From positions 1 to 22,315 of the IMG/VR virus record IMGVR_UViG_3300037537_000017: a stretch of 22,315 nucleotides of DNA; one strand, given 5' to 3'. Shown here in pieces: positions 6,372 to 15,271 of the stretch (position 1 is its first letter; each line of letters starts with the position of its first letter). The position numbers and the translations under genes are program-made. Origin of the DNA: a virus. Under the pieces are notes generated by a model that was not told the DNA's origin, searched no databases, and saw only the letters and a program-made list of their open reading frames with translations.

Positions 6372-8004
6372 TGGGTTTGATGAAGCTCAAAAATTCGTAG
6401 TTGAATATGGCGAAGCACCCGGTTCCAAAACAGGTAATGGAAGTGGAACGGGCAGCGGGGATAAAACGTCTAAAACTCTAGGTCAAAGCCTGAAGAAATT
6501 AGTTGGTATTGATCTTGGTATGGGTGCCCTCCTTAAACAATCTCAGATTTTCACAGGATACCTAGGAAATGTTTTCGCTATAGTTGGAGCCATGATTGAT
6601 ACTATACTAGCTCCCTTAGCTCCCATTGCGTTTAAAGCCCTAGCAGATTTAGGTAAAAAGATACCTATGATAGCTAAGGTGGCGGAAAAGTGGATACCAA
6701 AGATAGTTAGTTTCATAGGGTCTATGTTTAGAACGGTAGATAGAATAGGTAAATTTTTCAGTAGAGACTGGGCAAAATGGGCGGCGATATTCTTAGGAGC
6801 TTTAATTGCCATAAATCTGACGTTAAAACTGGGTAGATTAGGAGGGAGTGTTCTAGGGCTTAGATCGGGTGGTGCGGCAAGAGGTATTATCAGTACTGTC
6901 ATGGGTCGTGGAGCGACACAAGCAGCGACAGGAGCAGCGACTACAGGAGCTACCACCGCAGTTAGGGGTGCAGCAGGGGGAGGCGGGATGCTTTCAAGGT
7001 TCGCTCCGCGAGCACTTGGAACCGTTGGAAAAATTGCTGGGGGTGTCGGAGGTGGAATAATTGGTGCTGTTACAAGCTATGCTGGCGGTCGAAATAAAGG
7101 TATGTCTAAAGGAATGTCTATAGGTAGAGGTGTAACGGCGGGACTTCTAGGTGCTGGGGGAGCAGTCCTAGGGAGTGCTTTAGGCCCCCTAGGAACCGTG
7201 GCTGGGGGTGCAATGGGAGTTACAGCAGGAAACTGGCTCTTCGACAAGATGTTTGCTCCAGATCAAGGTGGTGGAAGTAGTAAAAAAGGCGGAATGGATG
7301 TAGCTGGTCAGCAGGGATTGGCTGGATATTCGGCTCCCATGTATATAGCATCGTCAGCTAAAAAATTCTCAGATCAGGTAAATGCGAGTGGGGAAATTTT
7401 AGCTGAGGCGATAATGAAAACAGTTGCTGCTGTTGATGAAACACCAAAAGTCTTTGACGAACTGGGCTACGACATATCCGTAACGGGGGATAGAATGATA
7501 GGTGGTGCGAATATAGCTATGGACAAAATGAAAGCCGGGGTAATGACGGTTATGGGAGCACTAACACCTGTGGTAGATGCCATGAAAGCTGCGATAGTTG
7601 AGAAAGTGAGGACGATGTTCATTGGAGAAGCAATAAAAAAAGACCCTACCCTAGCTTTTAGTAGAACCTCCCCCGAAGGATTCCGAACCCATGAAGTTGC
7701 TATGAAAATTCAACGAGAGCAGATTATGGATGAATTGATAGGCGGTAAGAAGACTAACGTGACAGGGGGATATTCTCTTGCGTCGAGTATGGGGTTTACA
7801 GGGACAGATTTCACAGTTTCGGGTTCAGGGAATGAGATGATTATGAGGGAAGCGTTCAATGAGGTGGAGGGCATACCGGGTAAAGAAGTTAAGATTCACA
7901 TCACCTATGGTGGACATGACGGGACACAACAAATTATTCAGTATGAACAGAATGGTAAACAAGTTTTCGTAAAAATGGAAGAAGATTACTCTACTTTTCC
8001 GTAG
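6364..8004 (+). CDS. Tape measure protein
   Basis: This 546-residue protein directly follows the tail chaperone frames and precedes the tail tip genes, the fixed place of the tape measure. It starts at TTG with AAGGAG upstream. After a Gly/Ser/Lys linker (~20-40) come hydrophobic helices near residues 65-95 and 135-165 (AIFLGALIAINLTLKLGRLG), then a long Gly/Ala-rich hydrophobic region (~215-295, with GGVGGGIIGAVTSYAGG and GAGGAVLGSALGPLGTVAGG) of the type thought to enter the host membrane. Amphipathic helices follow (~330-460), and the C-terminus is beta-like (EVKIHITYGG). No peptidase or muramidase motif is visible. By the ~0.15 nm per residue rule for tape measures, this suggests a tail of roughly 80 nm. 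The shift of the chaperone frame ends 8 bases inside it, coupling the two. Confidence 0.75.
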   Translation: MASGFDEAQKFVVEYGEAPGSKTGNGSGTGSGDKTSKTLGQSLKKLVGIDLGMGALLKQSQIFTGYLGNVFAIVGAMIDTILAPLAPIAFKALADLGKKIPMIAKVAEKWIPKIVSFIGSMFRTVDRIGKFFSRDWAKWAAIFLGALIAINLTLKLGRLGGSVLGLRSGGAARGIISTVMGRGATQAATGAATTGATTAVRGAAGGGGMLSRFAPRALGTVGKIAGGVGGGIIGAVTSYAGGRNKGMSKGMSIGRGVTAGLLGAGGAVLGSALGPLGTVAGGAMGVTAGNWLFDKMFAPDQGGGSSKKGGMDVAGQQGLAGYSAPMYIASSAKKFSDQVNASGEILAEAIMKTVAAVDETPKVFDELGYDISVTGDRMIGGANIAMDKMKAGVMTVMGALTPVVDAMKAAIVEKVRTMFIGEAIKKDPTLAFSRTSPEGFRTHEVAMKIQREQIMDELIGGKKTNVTGGYSLASSMGFTGTDFTVSGSGNEMIMREAFNEVEGIPGKEVKIHITYGGHDGTQQIIQYEQNGKQVFVKMEEDYSTFP

Positions 8005-8019
8005 ATAGGATAGATTAGT

Positions 8020-8511
8020 ATGGCTGCACAAAACTTAAACGTATTCCTCAAAAATACTTCTACTACTGAAAAGTATGCCTTACAGGTAGAAAAGATAACA
8101 ATTGCTATTCAGAAAAACCCAGTTCAAATAGCTGCTCCTAAAATGAGTCCGTACCTGTTTGACCTAGGGATTTACAAACCTGTTATAACCTTGGTCGGAG
8201 TAGTCGATGACCAAAGTAGTGGATCAACTATAGGGATAACTTTAGATTCAGGTTCAGAAACTTTCAGAATTCCAACTGCTTATCAGATGCATCGTATGTC
8301 TACAGATTGGTGGTACGATTCAGGACAAGCTGTATATTTATATATTTTAAATCCAGACAACGGAAATTATGTCAGCTTTTTTAGATATACCTCAGCTCTA
8401 CAACATGCGGCTGTAGACTATCAAGCCGCATCAGAGGAACGCCCGTCGTTCTCTATGGCGTTCGTAACTAGTAGAGCTTTATCTTACTACCCACATTTTA
8501 ATGAAGGTTAG
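8020..8511 (+). CDS. Tail protein, paralogue A (distal tail region)
   Basis: This 163-residue protein lies just after the tape measure gene. Its beta-rich sequence contains SPYLFDLGIYKPVITLVGVV, a Y-Q-M-H helix (TAYQMHRMSTDWW) and a final strand FSMAFVTSRALSYYP. The next gene has the same landmarks in the same order, so the two arose by duplication. Proteins at this location normally form the distal end of the tail tube (Dit-like) or baseplate rings; no finer assignment is possible from sequence. The upstream AGGAT is a modest ribosome binding site 9 bases or so before the ATG. Confidence 0.6.
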   Translation: MAAQNLNVFLKNTSTTEKYALQVEKITIAIQKNPVQIAAPKMSPYLFDLGIYKPVITLVGVVDDQSSGSTIGITLDSGSETFRIPTAYQMHRMSTDWWYDSGQAVYLYILNPDNGNYVSFFRYTSALQHAAVDYQAASEERPSFSMAFVTSRALSYYPHFNEG

Positions 8512-8516
8512 GTAAA

Positions 8517-9077
8517 ATGGCTAAATCATTAATATTACTAGAACGAACTCCAGCAAACCCAAGTGCCCTAACTTACGTCGATGTTGTCGATCCTAGTACG
8601 GCTGACCCCGGTATTGCCTCCGGTGGAGGGGATAATTCCACTAGGGCTAGGTATGCTTTACGAGCAAATGGGCTAGCCCTTAAAACATATCGAACTCCTC
8701 TACAAGTAGGTATCCCCGGAAACAGCCCTATACTATTCGATGTAGGTAGCTATAGACCTACGTTATCTATAAGTGGTTTTGTAGATGTGGAATCGACTGG
8801 CGACACCATGACGCACCCGGAAAATGGACTTACCTATTATTATCCTACTATGTTTCAACTACAACATGCTATGACTCAATGGAACTATTTAGAAGGTCAG
8901 GAAATAATAATAACTATAATCCATACGAATGTACAGTCTGCAACTTATGACGAGTATGGGGCAGCAATACAGACCTGTAATTTTAATATGACATCTTTGG
9001 ATCAAAGAAGATGGGCGTTTGATATAGCTTTTGTTTGTACTCGTCCGGTAGCAATTCGTCCAAGTCAGAATGTTTAG
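8517..9077 (+). CDS. Tail protein, paralogue B (distal tail region)
   Basis: This 186-residue protein is the paralogue of the preceding one: NSPILFDVGSYRPTLSISGF matches SPYLFDLGIYKPVITLVGVV, MFQLQHAMTQWNY matches YQMHRMSTDWWY, and WAFDIAFVCTRPVAI matches FSMAFVTSRALSY. It has an extra N-terminal region of ~25 residues (DVVDPSTADPGIASGGGDN). Only five bases separate it from its neighbour. A role beside it in the tail tip, perhaps as a hetero-ring, is inferred. The ribosome binding site is weak (TTAGG 8 bases upstream), so coupled translation from the first copy is likely. Confidence 0.6.
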   Translation: MAKSLILLERTPANPSALTYVDVVDPSTADPGIASGGGDNSTRARYALRANGLALKTYRTPLQVGIPGNSPILFDVGSYRPTLSISGFVDVESTGDTMTHPENGLTYYYPTMFQLQHAMTQWNYLEGQEIIITIIHTNVQSATYDEYGAAIQTCNFNMTSLDQRRWAFDIAFVCTRPVAIRPSQNV

Positions 9078-9093
9078 AAAGGAGTAAGTATTT

Positions 9094-12000
9094 ATGACCG
9101 TACACGGTAGAAGTTATGTGGAATATTGGGATACCAAACCAGCAACAGGGAGCTATAAGTGGACTCGATTGGAGAAAGGTGATCTTCAAAGGTTAGAATT
9201 AGTAGATGCCGTATATCAACCACTTAAAGTACATATGGTTATCAGTAATATCGGTATGAACCATAAACTATCAGACTCTTCGGATACTTCTTCTGGTTCG
9301 TATACAGTTGAGGGAGAAGTTGGTTACCCCACGTTTCAGCGGTATCAACCAATTAGAATACTCCATAACCCTAGAGCACTTTATACTACCACAGTTACTC
9401 ATGATAGCGGAACCGTATTAGGGGCGGGTGAGGACTACGAAATTACTTTCACCCTGCAATCACATGGTCTTTTAGCTGGCGATTATATAGATACGATGAA
9501 CGAAAATACTGGCTCCATGAATGACGGCGTATATAAGATAAAAGAAGTTACTACTAATACGTTTACTCTTAAGGCAAAAGATGTGGCTGGCACCAACAAG
9601 TCTAATAAATGGTACGTATATGATGTAGAAGGTACAGGAACAGGTACAGGCACTGTAGTTATGGTAACGAATAGTCAGCATATGTTATACCCCATATTTT
9701 TCGGTCGAATAGATTCCGTGGATGTTAATTACAGTGACCAAGTTGGTAAAAGTATTAGTATCACAGCTTCAGATTATCTGGCTAATTTAACAGGAGAGAT
9801 AATTACTAGGTCTTTTATAACCCCACCTCCCATCGGTCAAGATTTTTCAGGCTCTAGTATGGAAGTAGGGACGGAAGACGGGAAATATCAAGATGTTTCT
9901 TATGATAATGCTAAACTTTCTGATACGGTAAAAGAGCTTGTAGCTGATTGGTCATACGGACGAGAACTATTTTCAGATAATACTTATGATGGAACAAATA
10001 CTCTGGGCGATAGTAAATTTGAAGATTCGTCACATACTTTCCATGCTGACGATGAGGCTTCAGTTAGAAGATTTGGAGGTAGGGATACAAAAGTTTTAGA
10101 TGCTGTGAAAAATGTAGCTATGACGGAACGCCATTCTGCTGAAGCCGGGGCTGATGGAGGGGCAGGTGCTCCTGAAGCATCGGTTTACTACTGGGTAGAT
10201 GCGGGTACCATTCTGTACGGTGCCGCTCATTGGGCAAGTGCTGGTGAGACTGATAAAGATATTGTTGTTGAGGAGGTAAACCATGGTTATGTTAACGGTA
10301 ATATGGTTAATTTTGTTGATGGTTTAGCTGTATCTCATGCACAACATATAACAAATGCAGCTTATATAGTTAGTGACAGTACCATCAATTACTTTAAAAT
10401 TAGAAATTTACAGGGTGACGCAGTTCAAAGAACTGTACCGTCCCCGCTGGTCGCTCAAGCATGTACTATATCTCCCGGTCAAACAGGCTCATTTGGATAT
10501 GATTTTTATTTAGATACAGGTTTGTATGCTGCTAATATATCTAATACAGACGCTAATGCTCATAGACCCCATCTAAATTATTTTTTGCGGGGTTCAAGAC
10601 CTATAGACCCACAAGCTACCGGGCTAACTTTGCAGTATCCACAAGGTTATGATGAAACTGAAGATGTGTTTGGGTGGGGGCTTGCAGCATCTTCAGGGCG
10701 AACTAACAAAACTAAAGTGCATCTTATGCCTACTTTCGATCATGGAATGTATGCCGAAGATTTATATTCTCACGTAGGATTACGTAATGTGGATACGGAT
10801 GACAGAAAGGAGGGTGTCGGAGATTTAGGGCATAAAATGGAAATGCTGAAAATTAACAGTATTTCTAATGAAGATTATGTAGCTTCCATACCGTATGTTA
10901 TGGTGAAACTGCATGAAGCTTATAGTGGTGCTGAAGAAGGTAAAGGAAAATTTCACTGGGAGAGGGATGATAGTGCTGTCGGTCTAGGGTGGCGAGAAGA
11001 CACAGAGGGAACCGACGATGGGAGACAGAATAATATAGATTATTTTGACGGCACAAGTGCAATATTTCACGCTAAGGGTACTCTTGGAGCTTTGGCACAT
11101 AACACTAGAATTAACGATGTCGATGCTCCTTATAAACTCGGAGGTTCCGGTATCACGGGGGCTGCTTCTGTTCAGGGATTAGGCGGTTTATCAAGAGTAC
11201 CAGATGGAAGGCCAGCAATTACTACAGGGGATTCAGGCTCCGTACAGCGAGAGGCTTGTCCTGAGGATATGGGTATAGGAAGACCATTTACTGACCCTCC
11301 TTTAACTACTGCTGAAAAAGATGGTGGTCGGAGCGATTACGGAGCAACTGCTCTTACAGCCGCAGACCTGATTAAAGATGTGTATAATGTAGAGCTAGAA
11401 GGTTTACTAGGTAATGTTGTTACGGCTGAACATGATGCTTCTGGGCTTATTACACAAGATGGTCACACGCTAGAAACTGGGAATATAATAAAAATTACCG
11501 AGATAAACAATTCTACGAGCGATGTAGGTGGGCTAACTGTGAACACCGCACCCACTAGAGCTAACCCCGATTCAGATACTACGAATACTGGTAGTTATTA
11601 TAGAGTACTAAGGGTATCTAATCTTCAGTTTAGACTTACTAAATGTCAAACACATAGAGTTAATATATCAACATTAGGATTCACTAGTTCTACTACAACA
11701 GGAACGGATAGTTTTCAGTATAGAGTTGCTTATAATGTTTTTAAACATGCGTGTAGAGTACAGTGGGCTAGTGGACATACTTGGTCAACTAAAACTGAAG
11801 ATACTGTACTCAGAACCACTGAGACGGGTAAGGGTGCAGACTATATGATCATATCTGATGTAAGAAAAGCAGATAAACCTTATAAAGGTATACAGGTTAA
11901 TGCTTTGATAGAGAATTCACCACCTCCTAATCTATTGAAACATCCTACTGCTGGAGTATTCGGATATACTACGGTGCCACATTCCACCCAATACCCCACT

Positions 12001-12954
12001 CCACACGATGCTATGCCTAGATTGAATGAAAGTACATCACTGGCTGCTATTCCCGATGCCGCAGATGCTCAGTTTGCTTCTGACAGTAAGTTTACAGTAA
12101 GATTTTTATATGGAGATTATATTTCTGAAACCCGCTTCTTATATTCTGATGATGATCTTACAGGTGTCATAGGTCGGAATCAAGCTGCTCCCTCAAATGA
12201 TACTGAAAACACCAGTAAGGATGTATTTAAATCAGTCAAAGCTAAAATTTTAAGTCGAATGGTAAATCAAAAGAATGTCTCTAAAACTTATACCTTACAA
12301 TATAATGATAGTGCATCTAGTAGAGACACGGTACGAGATACGGTAGCCCAGATACTAAAACGAGTGATTATTCCTTCTAAACGTACTACGTGTAAAATAT
12401 TTGGTTACCCTACGATAAAACTAACTGGGTCAGCACAACCCGGTACAGGGTTTGTAGGTGGGGATGTGTTAGCGGCTACGGACGGTGACGTTTTGGTTCC
12501 CGCAGATAACCCAGTTGCCTATGGTGCTAGAGCAGGTCTGTATGTGGAAAAAACAATTACCTTAGACGGAGCACCATCCGATAGGACGCTTGCCAATAAG
12601 GTAACATCTGCTACAATTGAAGGATCATTATTTGGTGGGGATGATTGGGAAGTACTGGATTACTATCGTATATTTATATATCTAAGGGCTGGGAATTCTG
12701 TACGGGTTGAACATACTGCGGCAGGGGTAACAGGGAATCACATCATAACTAAACTTACTTACTACGAAAGATTAGGAACTACGGAAACAACTATTGAAAC
12801 CACGGGTTACGATGAAGCTTTACTTGCACAATTTGGCCCATTAAGTGAATTAATAGCTACAATAAAAAGAAGTGGTGATAATTGGGCAGAACCGAAGTAT
12901 ATCACAGTTAAAAAACTTAGTAAAAATGCGTTCTCATATGGAGATGCAGTTTAG
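9094..12954 (+). CDS. Large tail-tip/hub protein
   Basis: At 1286 residues this is the largest protein in the window. The first ~240 residues look like a tail hub domain split by an insertion: an N-terminal strand region, then YPIFFGRIDSVDVNY and GKSISITASDYLANLTG, the usual 'F-x-G-x-I' plus 'S-I-x-A-x-D' strands of gp27/tail-tip proteins. Three copies of a small beta module with a H-G-(L/Y/H)-x-x-G-(D/N) core are scattered at ~113-160, ~389-438 and ~776-850. The C-terminal ~250 residues again resemble hub or tip strands (RNAGN-type YYRIFIYLRAGNSVRVEHT). Position after the tape measure and ring proteins and before the fibre supports a central tip role, linking tube and fibre. No lysozyme or peptidase motif is seen. 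AAGGAG lies ~10 bases before ATG. Confidence 0.65.
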   Translation: MTVHGRSYVEYWDTKPATGSYKWTRLEKGDLQRLELVDAVYQPLKVHMVISNIGMNHKLSDSSDTSSGSYTVEGEVGYPTFQRYQPIRILHNPRALYTTTVTHDSGTVLGAGEDYEITFTLQSHGLLAGDYIDTMNENTGSMNDGVYKIKEVTTNTFTLKAKDVAGTNKSNKWYVYDVEGTGTGTGTVVMVTNSQHMLYPIFFGRIDSVDVNYSDQVGKSISITASDYLANLTGEIITRSFITPPPIGQDFSGSSMEVGTEDGKYQDVSYDNAKLSDTVKELVADWSYGRELFSDNTYDGTNTLGDSKFEDSSHTFHADDEASVRRFGGRDTKVLDAVKNVAMTERHSAEAGADGGAGAPEASVYYWVDAGTILYGAAHWASAGETDKDIVVEEVNHGYVNGNMVNFVDGLAVSHAQHITNAAYIVSDSTINYFKIRNLQGDAVQRTVPSPLVAQACTISPGQTGSFGYDFYLDTGLYAANISNTDANAHRPHLNYFLRGSRPIDPQATGLTLQYPQGYDETEDVFGWGLAASSGRTNKTKVHLMPTFDHGMYAEDLYSHVGLRNVDTDDRKEGVGDLGHKMEMLKINSISNEDYVASIPYVMVKLHEAYSGAEEGKGKFHWERDDSAVGLGWREDTEGTDDGRQNNIDYFDGTSAIFHAKGTLGALAHNTRINDVDAPYKLGGSGITGAASVQGLGGLSRVPDGRPAITTGDSGSVQREACPEDMGIGRPFTDPPLTTAEKDGGRSDYGATALTAADLIKDVYNVELEGLLGNVVTAEHDASGLITQDGHTLETGNIIKITEINNSTSDVGGLTVNTAPTRANPDSDTTNTGSYYRVLRVSNLQFRLTKCQTHRVNISTLGFTSSTTTGTDSFQYRVAYNVFKHACRVQWASGHTWSTKTEDTVLRTTETGKGADYMIISDVRKADKPYKGIQVNALIENSPPPNLLKHPTAGVFGYTTVPHSTQYPTPHDAMPRLNESTSLAAIPDAADAQFASDSKFTVRFLYGDYISETRFLYSDDDLTGVIGRNQAAPSNDTENTSKDVFKSVKAKILSRMVNQKNVSKTYTLQYNDSASSRDTVRDTVAQILKRVIIPSKRTTCKIFGYPTIKLTGSAQPGTGFVGGDVLAATDGDVLVPADNPVAYGARAGLYVEKTITLDGAPSDRTLANKVTSATIEGSLFGGDDWEVLDYYRIFIYLRAGNSVRVEHTAAGVTGNHIITKLTYYERLGTTETTIETTGYDEALLAQFGPLSELIATIKRSGDNWAEPKYITVKKLSKNAFSYGDAV

Positions 12955-12962
12955 GAGTATAC

Positions 12963-15083
12963 ATGGCAAATGATCATAATACTGTAACATGGTCTGGGCA
13001 TACGCTAACTGCTAGTGACGGTAACGATTATTATATAGTTTCCGGTACTACGACAGATGATTATCCCCTTCGTATGACAGCCGGTGTTCTATACTACATT
13101 TATTGGGATGAAACGTCCCCGTATAGATATAGCACTATTATAGCATCTGGTTGGGCTAGTGGAACCCCGGCAGGAAAGCATATAATTTCTGAAGTCACAG
13201 GGCAAGTATTTGCATCCCATCCCGGTGTAGTCACTGTCGCTAATATCGAATATAAGACTGATGTTCCTGCTACTACAGGGGTAAATATAACTACAATAGC
13301 AAACCAAGATTCACTTACGGCTGAAACTATATCTAATATAGGAACTACTGCTACCGCGGGTACGCGACTTAAAATGAATACCCCCGGTATAAATGAAAAC
13401 CTTGGTGCTGATGCAGGGTCGTCGGGGACTGACGCTGAACGACACTGGATTAGAGGGTATACCACTAGTAGTTCCTCAGATACCGGAGGCAGGTGGTTAG
13501 ATATAGATGGTTATGCAAAAGCTATTACTATTAGAGATGGAGCAGCAACAGACAAGCTACTAGGAAAATTTGATGAGACCGGGATTTCTTTTTATGATGG
13601 TTCTTCTGACAATAGTAATAATGGTAATATTTTATCTGGATTCAATGCGACTGGGATGAAATTTTATAGGGGTACGCAAAATGCAGCGTCTAATGCGACT
13701 ACAATATCTCATTATGCTGGGACTCAAATTAAGTATTTTAATCAGAATGGTTTTGGTGATACTAATCTACGTATGATGATAGATTCCGCAGCTACAACCG
13801 GGTACGACGGGTCTCTTGGTGAGGGTGTAACATTCTATAATGATACTGGGTATATCGTGCTGTCTATAGATGCAAATGGTGTAACCTTCTTCAATGGGAC
13901 TATTAGCGGTACCCAAAATGATGATATTGTATCTAAGTGGACTGCCACGGAGTTACTGTTTTTTACGGAAGATGGGTCTGATACTGAAGACCGGAAAGTA
14001 CGGATTGGTATGGGAGCTACTGCTGGAATTACACTTTTTGGGACGGTGGCGGGAACCGAGACTCCAACCTCCACCTTCCTGCAATTCCAGTCTGCTCCAG
14101 CCGGGAGTGAGAATACACTAGGTCTGTGGTCTGTAAAAGCATATCAGGGTCTTTGGAGACATAACACTGTTATAGATGATTATTTGTTATACGTTCCGAA
14201 ATCTGATGTTTATATTATTAGCAATAATCTTGACGGCACAGAATTCGGAGGGGGAAGAATAAGATTAGAAGCTTCGTCTGGTCTTGGACACAACCACAAT
14301 GGATGGGCTGTACACTCCTCCAGTGCTGCTTACTCAGCCCCTGCTACAGAAAAACATTATAATTTTTTCTATCCGTATAATCACGAAGCTGACCTCTTTC
14401 CTAATGGTGATACAGTAGGCGAACCATATAATTATATAGGTTATTATAATCCAGATTTACGAGCGGCATCGGGTACCGTTGGACTAGCCGCATCAATTAC
14501 TGCTATAGCTTGTTATTATTTTAATGGTGGCTATGGGTCTGCTCTTTACCCGTCCCATACATTTACTTATGATCCTAATACTGGTATGTATAGGGCTGGT
14601 AGTGATATTATAGGTTTTTCCGCAGGGGGGACAGGAAGGCTTGCTGTAAGTACTACCGCTGTTTATCCTATTTCAGATGCTTATATGACTCTAGGGCTGG
14701 GTGGAGGATCGGCATATAATAGGTTTCGTGACGCTTACATACAAATATCTACTACAACTTCGGGAACTAATGTAGTAGTTAGTGCGACTGGGCAGCTTAT
14801 AAGGGATTCAAGTTCTATACGGTATAAAAATAATGTAAAATCGTTAGATTTGGATATCTCAAAGTTATCTAAACTAAGACCCGTATCCTTTAACTATAAA
14901 TCTGATAATGCTTCTAACATAGGTTTAATTGCTGAAGAAGTGGATGAGGTTTTACCGGAACTGATTAATTATAACGAAGATGGTCAACCAGACTCTATAA
15001 GATTTAACGGTTTAACTGTAATGTTGTTAGAAAAAGTAAGAGAATTAGATAGTGAGATACAGAAATTGAAGGAGAAGAATTAA
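12963..15083 (+). CDS. Tail fibre with C-terminal S74 self-cleaving chaperone
   Basis: This 706-residue protein has an N-terminal attachment region (~1-120), a shaft of ~24-residue beta repeats (~200-360), then a head region with the well-known YDPNTGMYRAGSDIIGFSAG pattern (~537-556) and AYMTLGLGGG...YNRFRDAYIQ. The C-terminal ~90 residues are an S74-type intramolecular chaperone: S-S-I-R-Y-K starting at Ser617, with candidate catalytic Ser617 and Lys622, the segment IGLIAEEVDEVLPEL, and a final coiled coil (LLEKVRELDSEIQKL). In known members this domain drives trimer folding and then cuts itself off; here cleavage before Ser617 would leave a 616-residue fibre. It is probably the receptor-binding fibre. 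AGGAG overlaps the previous stop, 5 bases before ATG. Confidence 0.85.
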   Translation: MANDHNTVTWSGHTLTASDGNDYYIVSGTTTDDYPLRMTAGVLYYIYWDETSPYRYSTIIASGWASGTPAGKHIISEVTGQVFASHPGVVTVANIEYKTDVPATTGVNITTIANQDSLTAETISNIGTTATAGTRLKMNTPGINENLGADAGSSGTDAERHWIRGYTTSSSSDTGGRWLDIDGYAKAITIRDGAATDKLLGKFDETGISFYDGSSDNSNNGNILSGFNATGMKFYRGTQNAASNATTISHYAGTQIKYFNQNGFGDTNLRMMIDSAATTGYDGSLGEGVTFYNDTGYIVLSIDANGVTFFNGTISGTQNDDIVSKWTATELLFFTEDGSDTEDRKVRIGMGATAGITLFGTVAGTETPTSTFLQFQSAPAGSENTLGLWSVKAYQGLWRHNTVIDDYLLYVPKSDVYIISNNLDGTEFGGGRIRLEASSGLGHNHNGWAVHSSSAAYSAPATEKHYNFFYPYNHEADLFPNGDTVGEPYNYIGYYNPDLRAASGTVGLAASITAIACYYFNGGYGSALYPSHTFTYDPNTGMYRAGSDIIGFSAGGTGRLAVSTTAVYPISDAYMTLGLGGGSAYNRFRDAYIQISTTTSGTNVVVSATGQLIRDSSSIRYKNNVKSLDLDISKLSKLRPVSFNYKSDNASNIGLIAEEVDEVLPELINYNEDGQPDSIRFNGLTVMLLEKVRELDSEIQKLKEKN
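13563..14037 (+). repeat. ~24-residue protein repeats in the fibre shaft
   Basis: A unit of the form G-(K/G/S)-F-(D/N)-x-T-G-(I/M)-x-F-Y recurs: KFDETGISFYDG (~202), GFNATGMKFYRG (~226), HYAGTQIKYFN (~250), EGVTFYN (~287), NGVTFFNG (~305), KWTATELLFF (~325) and AGITLFG (~354). Key aromatic positions are residues 210, 234, 258, 291, 309, 333 and 358, so spacing is 24 or 25 in four of six steps. Such repeats usually build a trimeric beta shaft. Confidence 0.65.
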
Positions 15084-15271
15084 TGCCAGATATAACAATA
15101 TCTTTAACTGACGCACAATGGACTAGAGTAGTGGCAGCATCTACATATATAAAACGAACCGATGAACCCGGAAATGTTGATGAAGATTATTTAGTAGCTA
15201 CGTTCAAAAGTTTAATGTCTGATTGGGTAAAAGCCTACGAAGAAAGTCAAGTAACCGCAGACGAATTTTAG
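15083..15271 (+). CDS. Small protein after the tail fibre
   Basis: This 62-residue protein starts MPDITISLTDAQWTRVVAA, and continues with an acidic helix (DEDYLVATFKSLMSDWVKAY). The S-L-T-D-A-Q-W-x-R-V segment is like that of short proteins found beside fibre genes in other phages. Function is unknown. The ATG overlaps the fibre stop (TAATG) and is preceded by AAGGAG (15069-15074) within the fibre gene. Its stop TAG overlaps the GTG start of the zinc-finger gene. It ends the structural module. Confidence 0.65.
   Translation: MPDITISLTDAQWTRVVAASTYIKRTDEPGNVDEDYLVATFKSLMSDWVKAYEESQVTADEF

Noticed and set aside
6869-7060. Plus-strand open frame inside the tape measure gene
   Set aside because: It is a frame shadow over repetitive Gly/Ala codons, with no start signal of its own.
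13100-13465. Minus-strand open frame of 121 residues inside the fibre gene
   Set aside because: The plus-strand fibre reading is continuous and well supported; the minus frame has no start signals and no recognisable family. The same applies to minus frames at 6543-6956 and 17076-17495.
15223-15271. Longer TTG start for the zinc-finger protein
   Set aside because: It would overlap the previous gene by 49 bases and lacks a binding site; the GTG at 15271 overlaps the stop by one base, as elsewhere in this genome.
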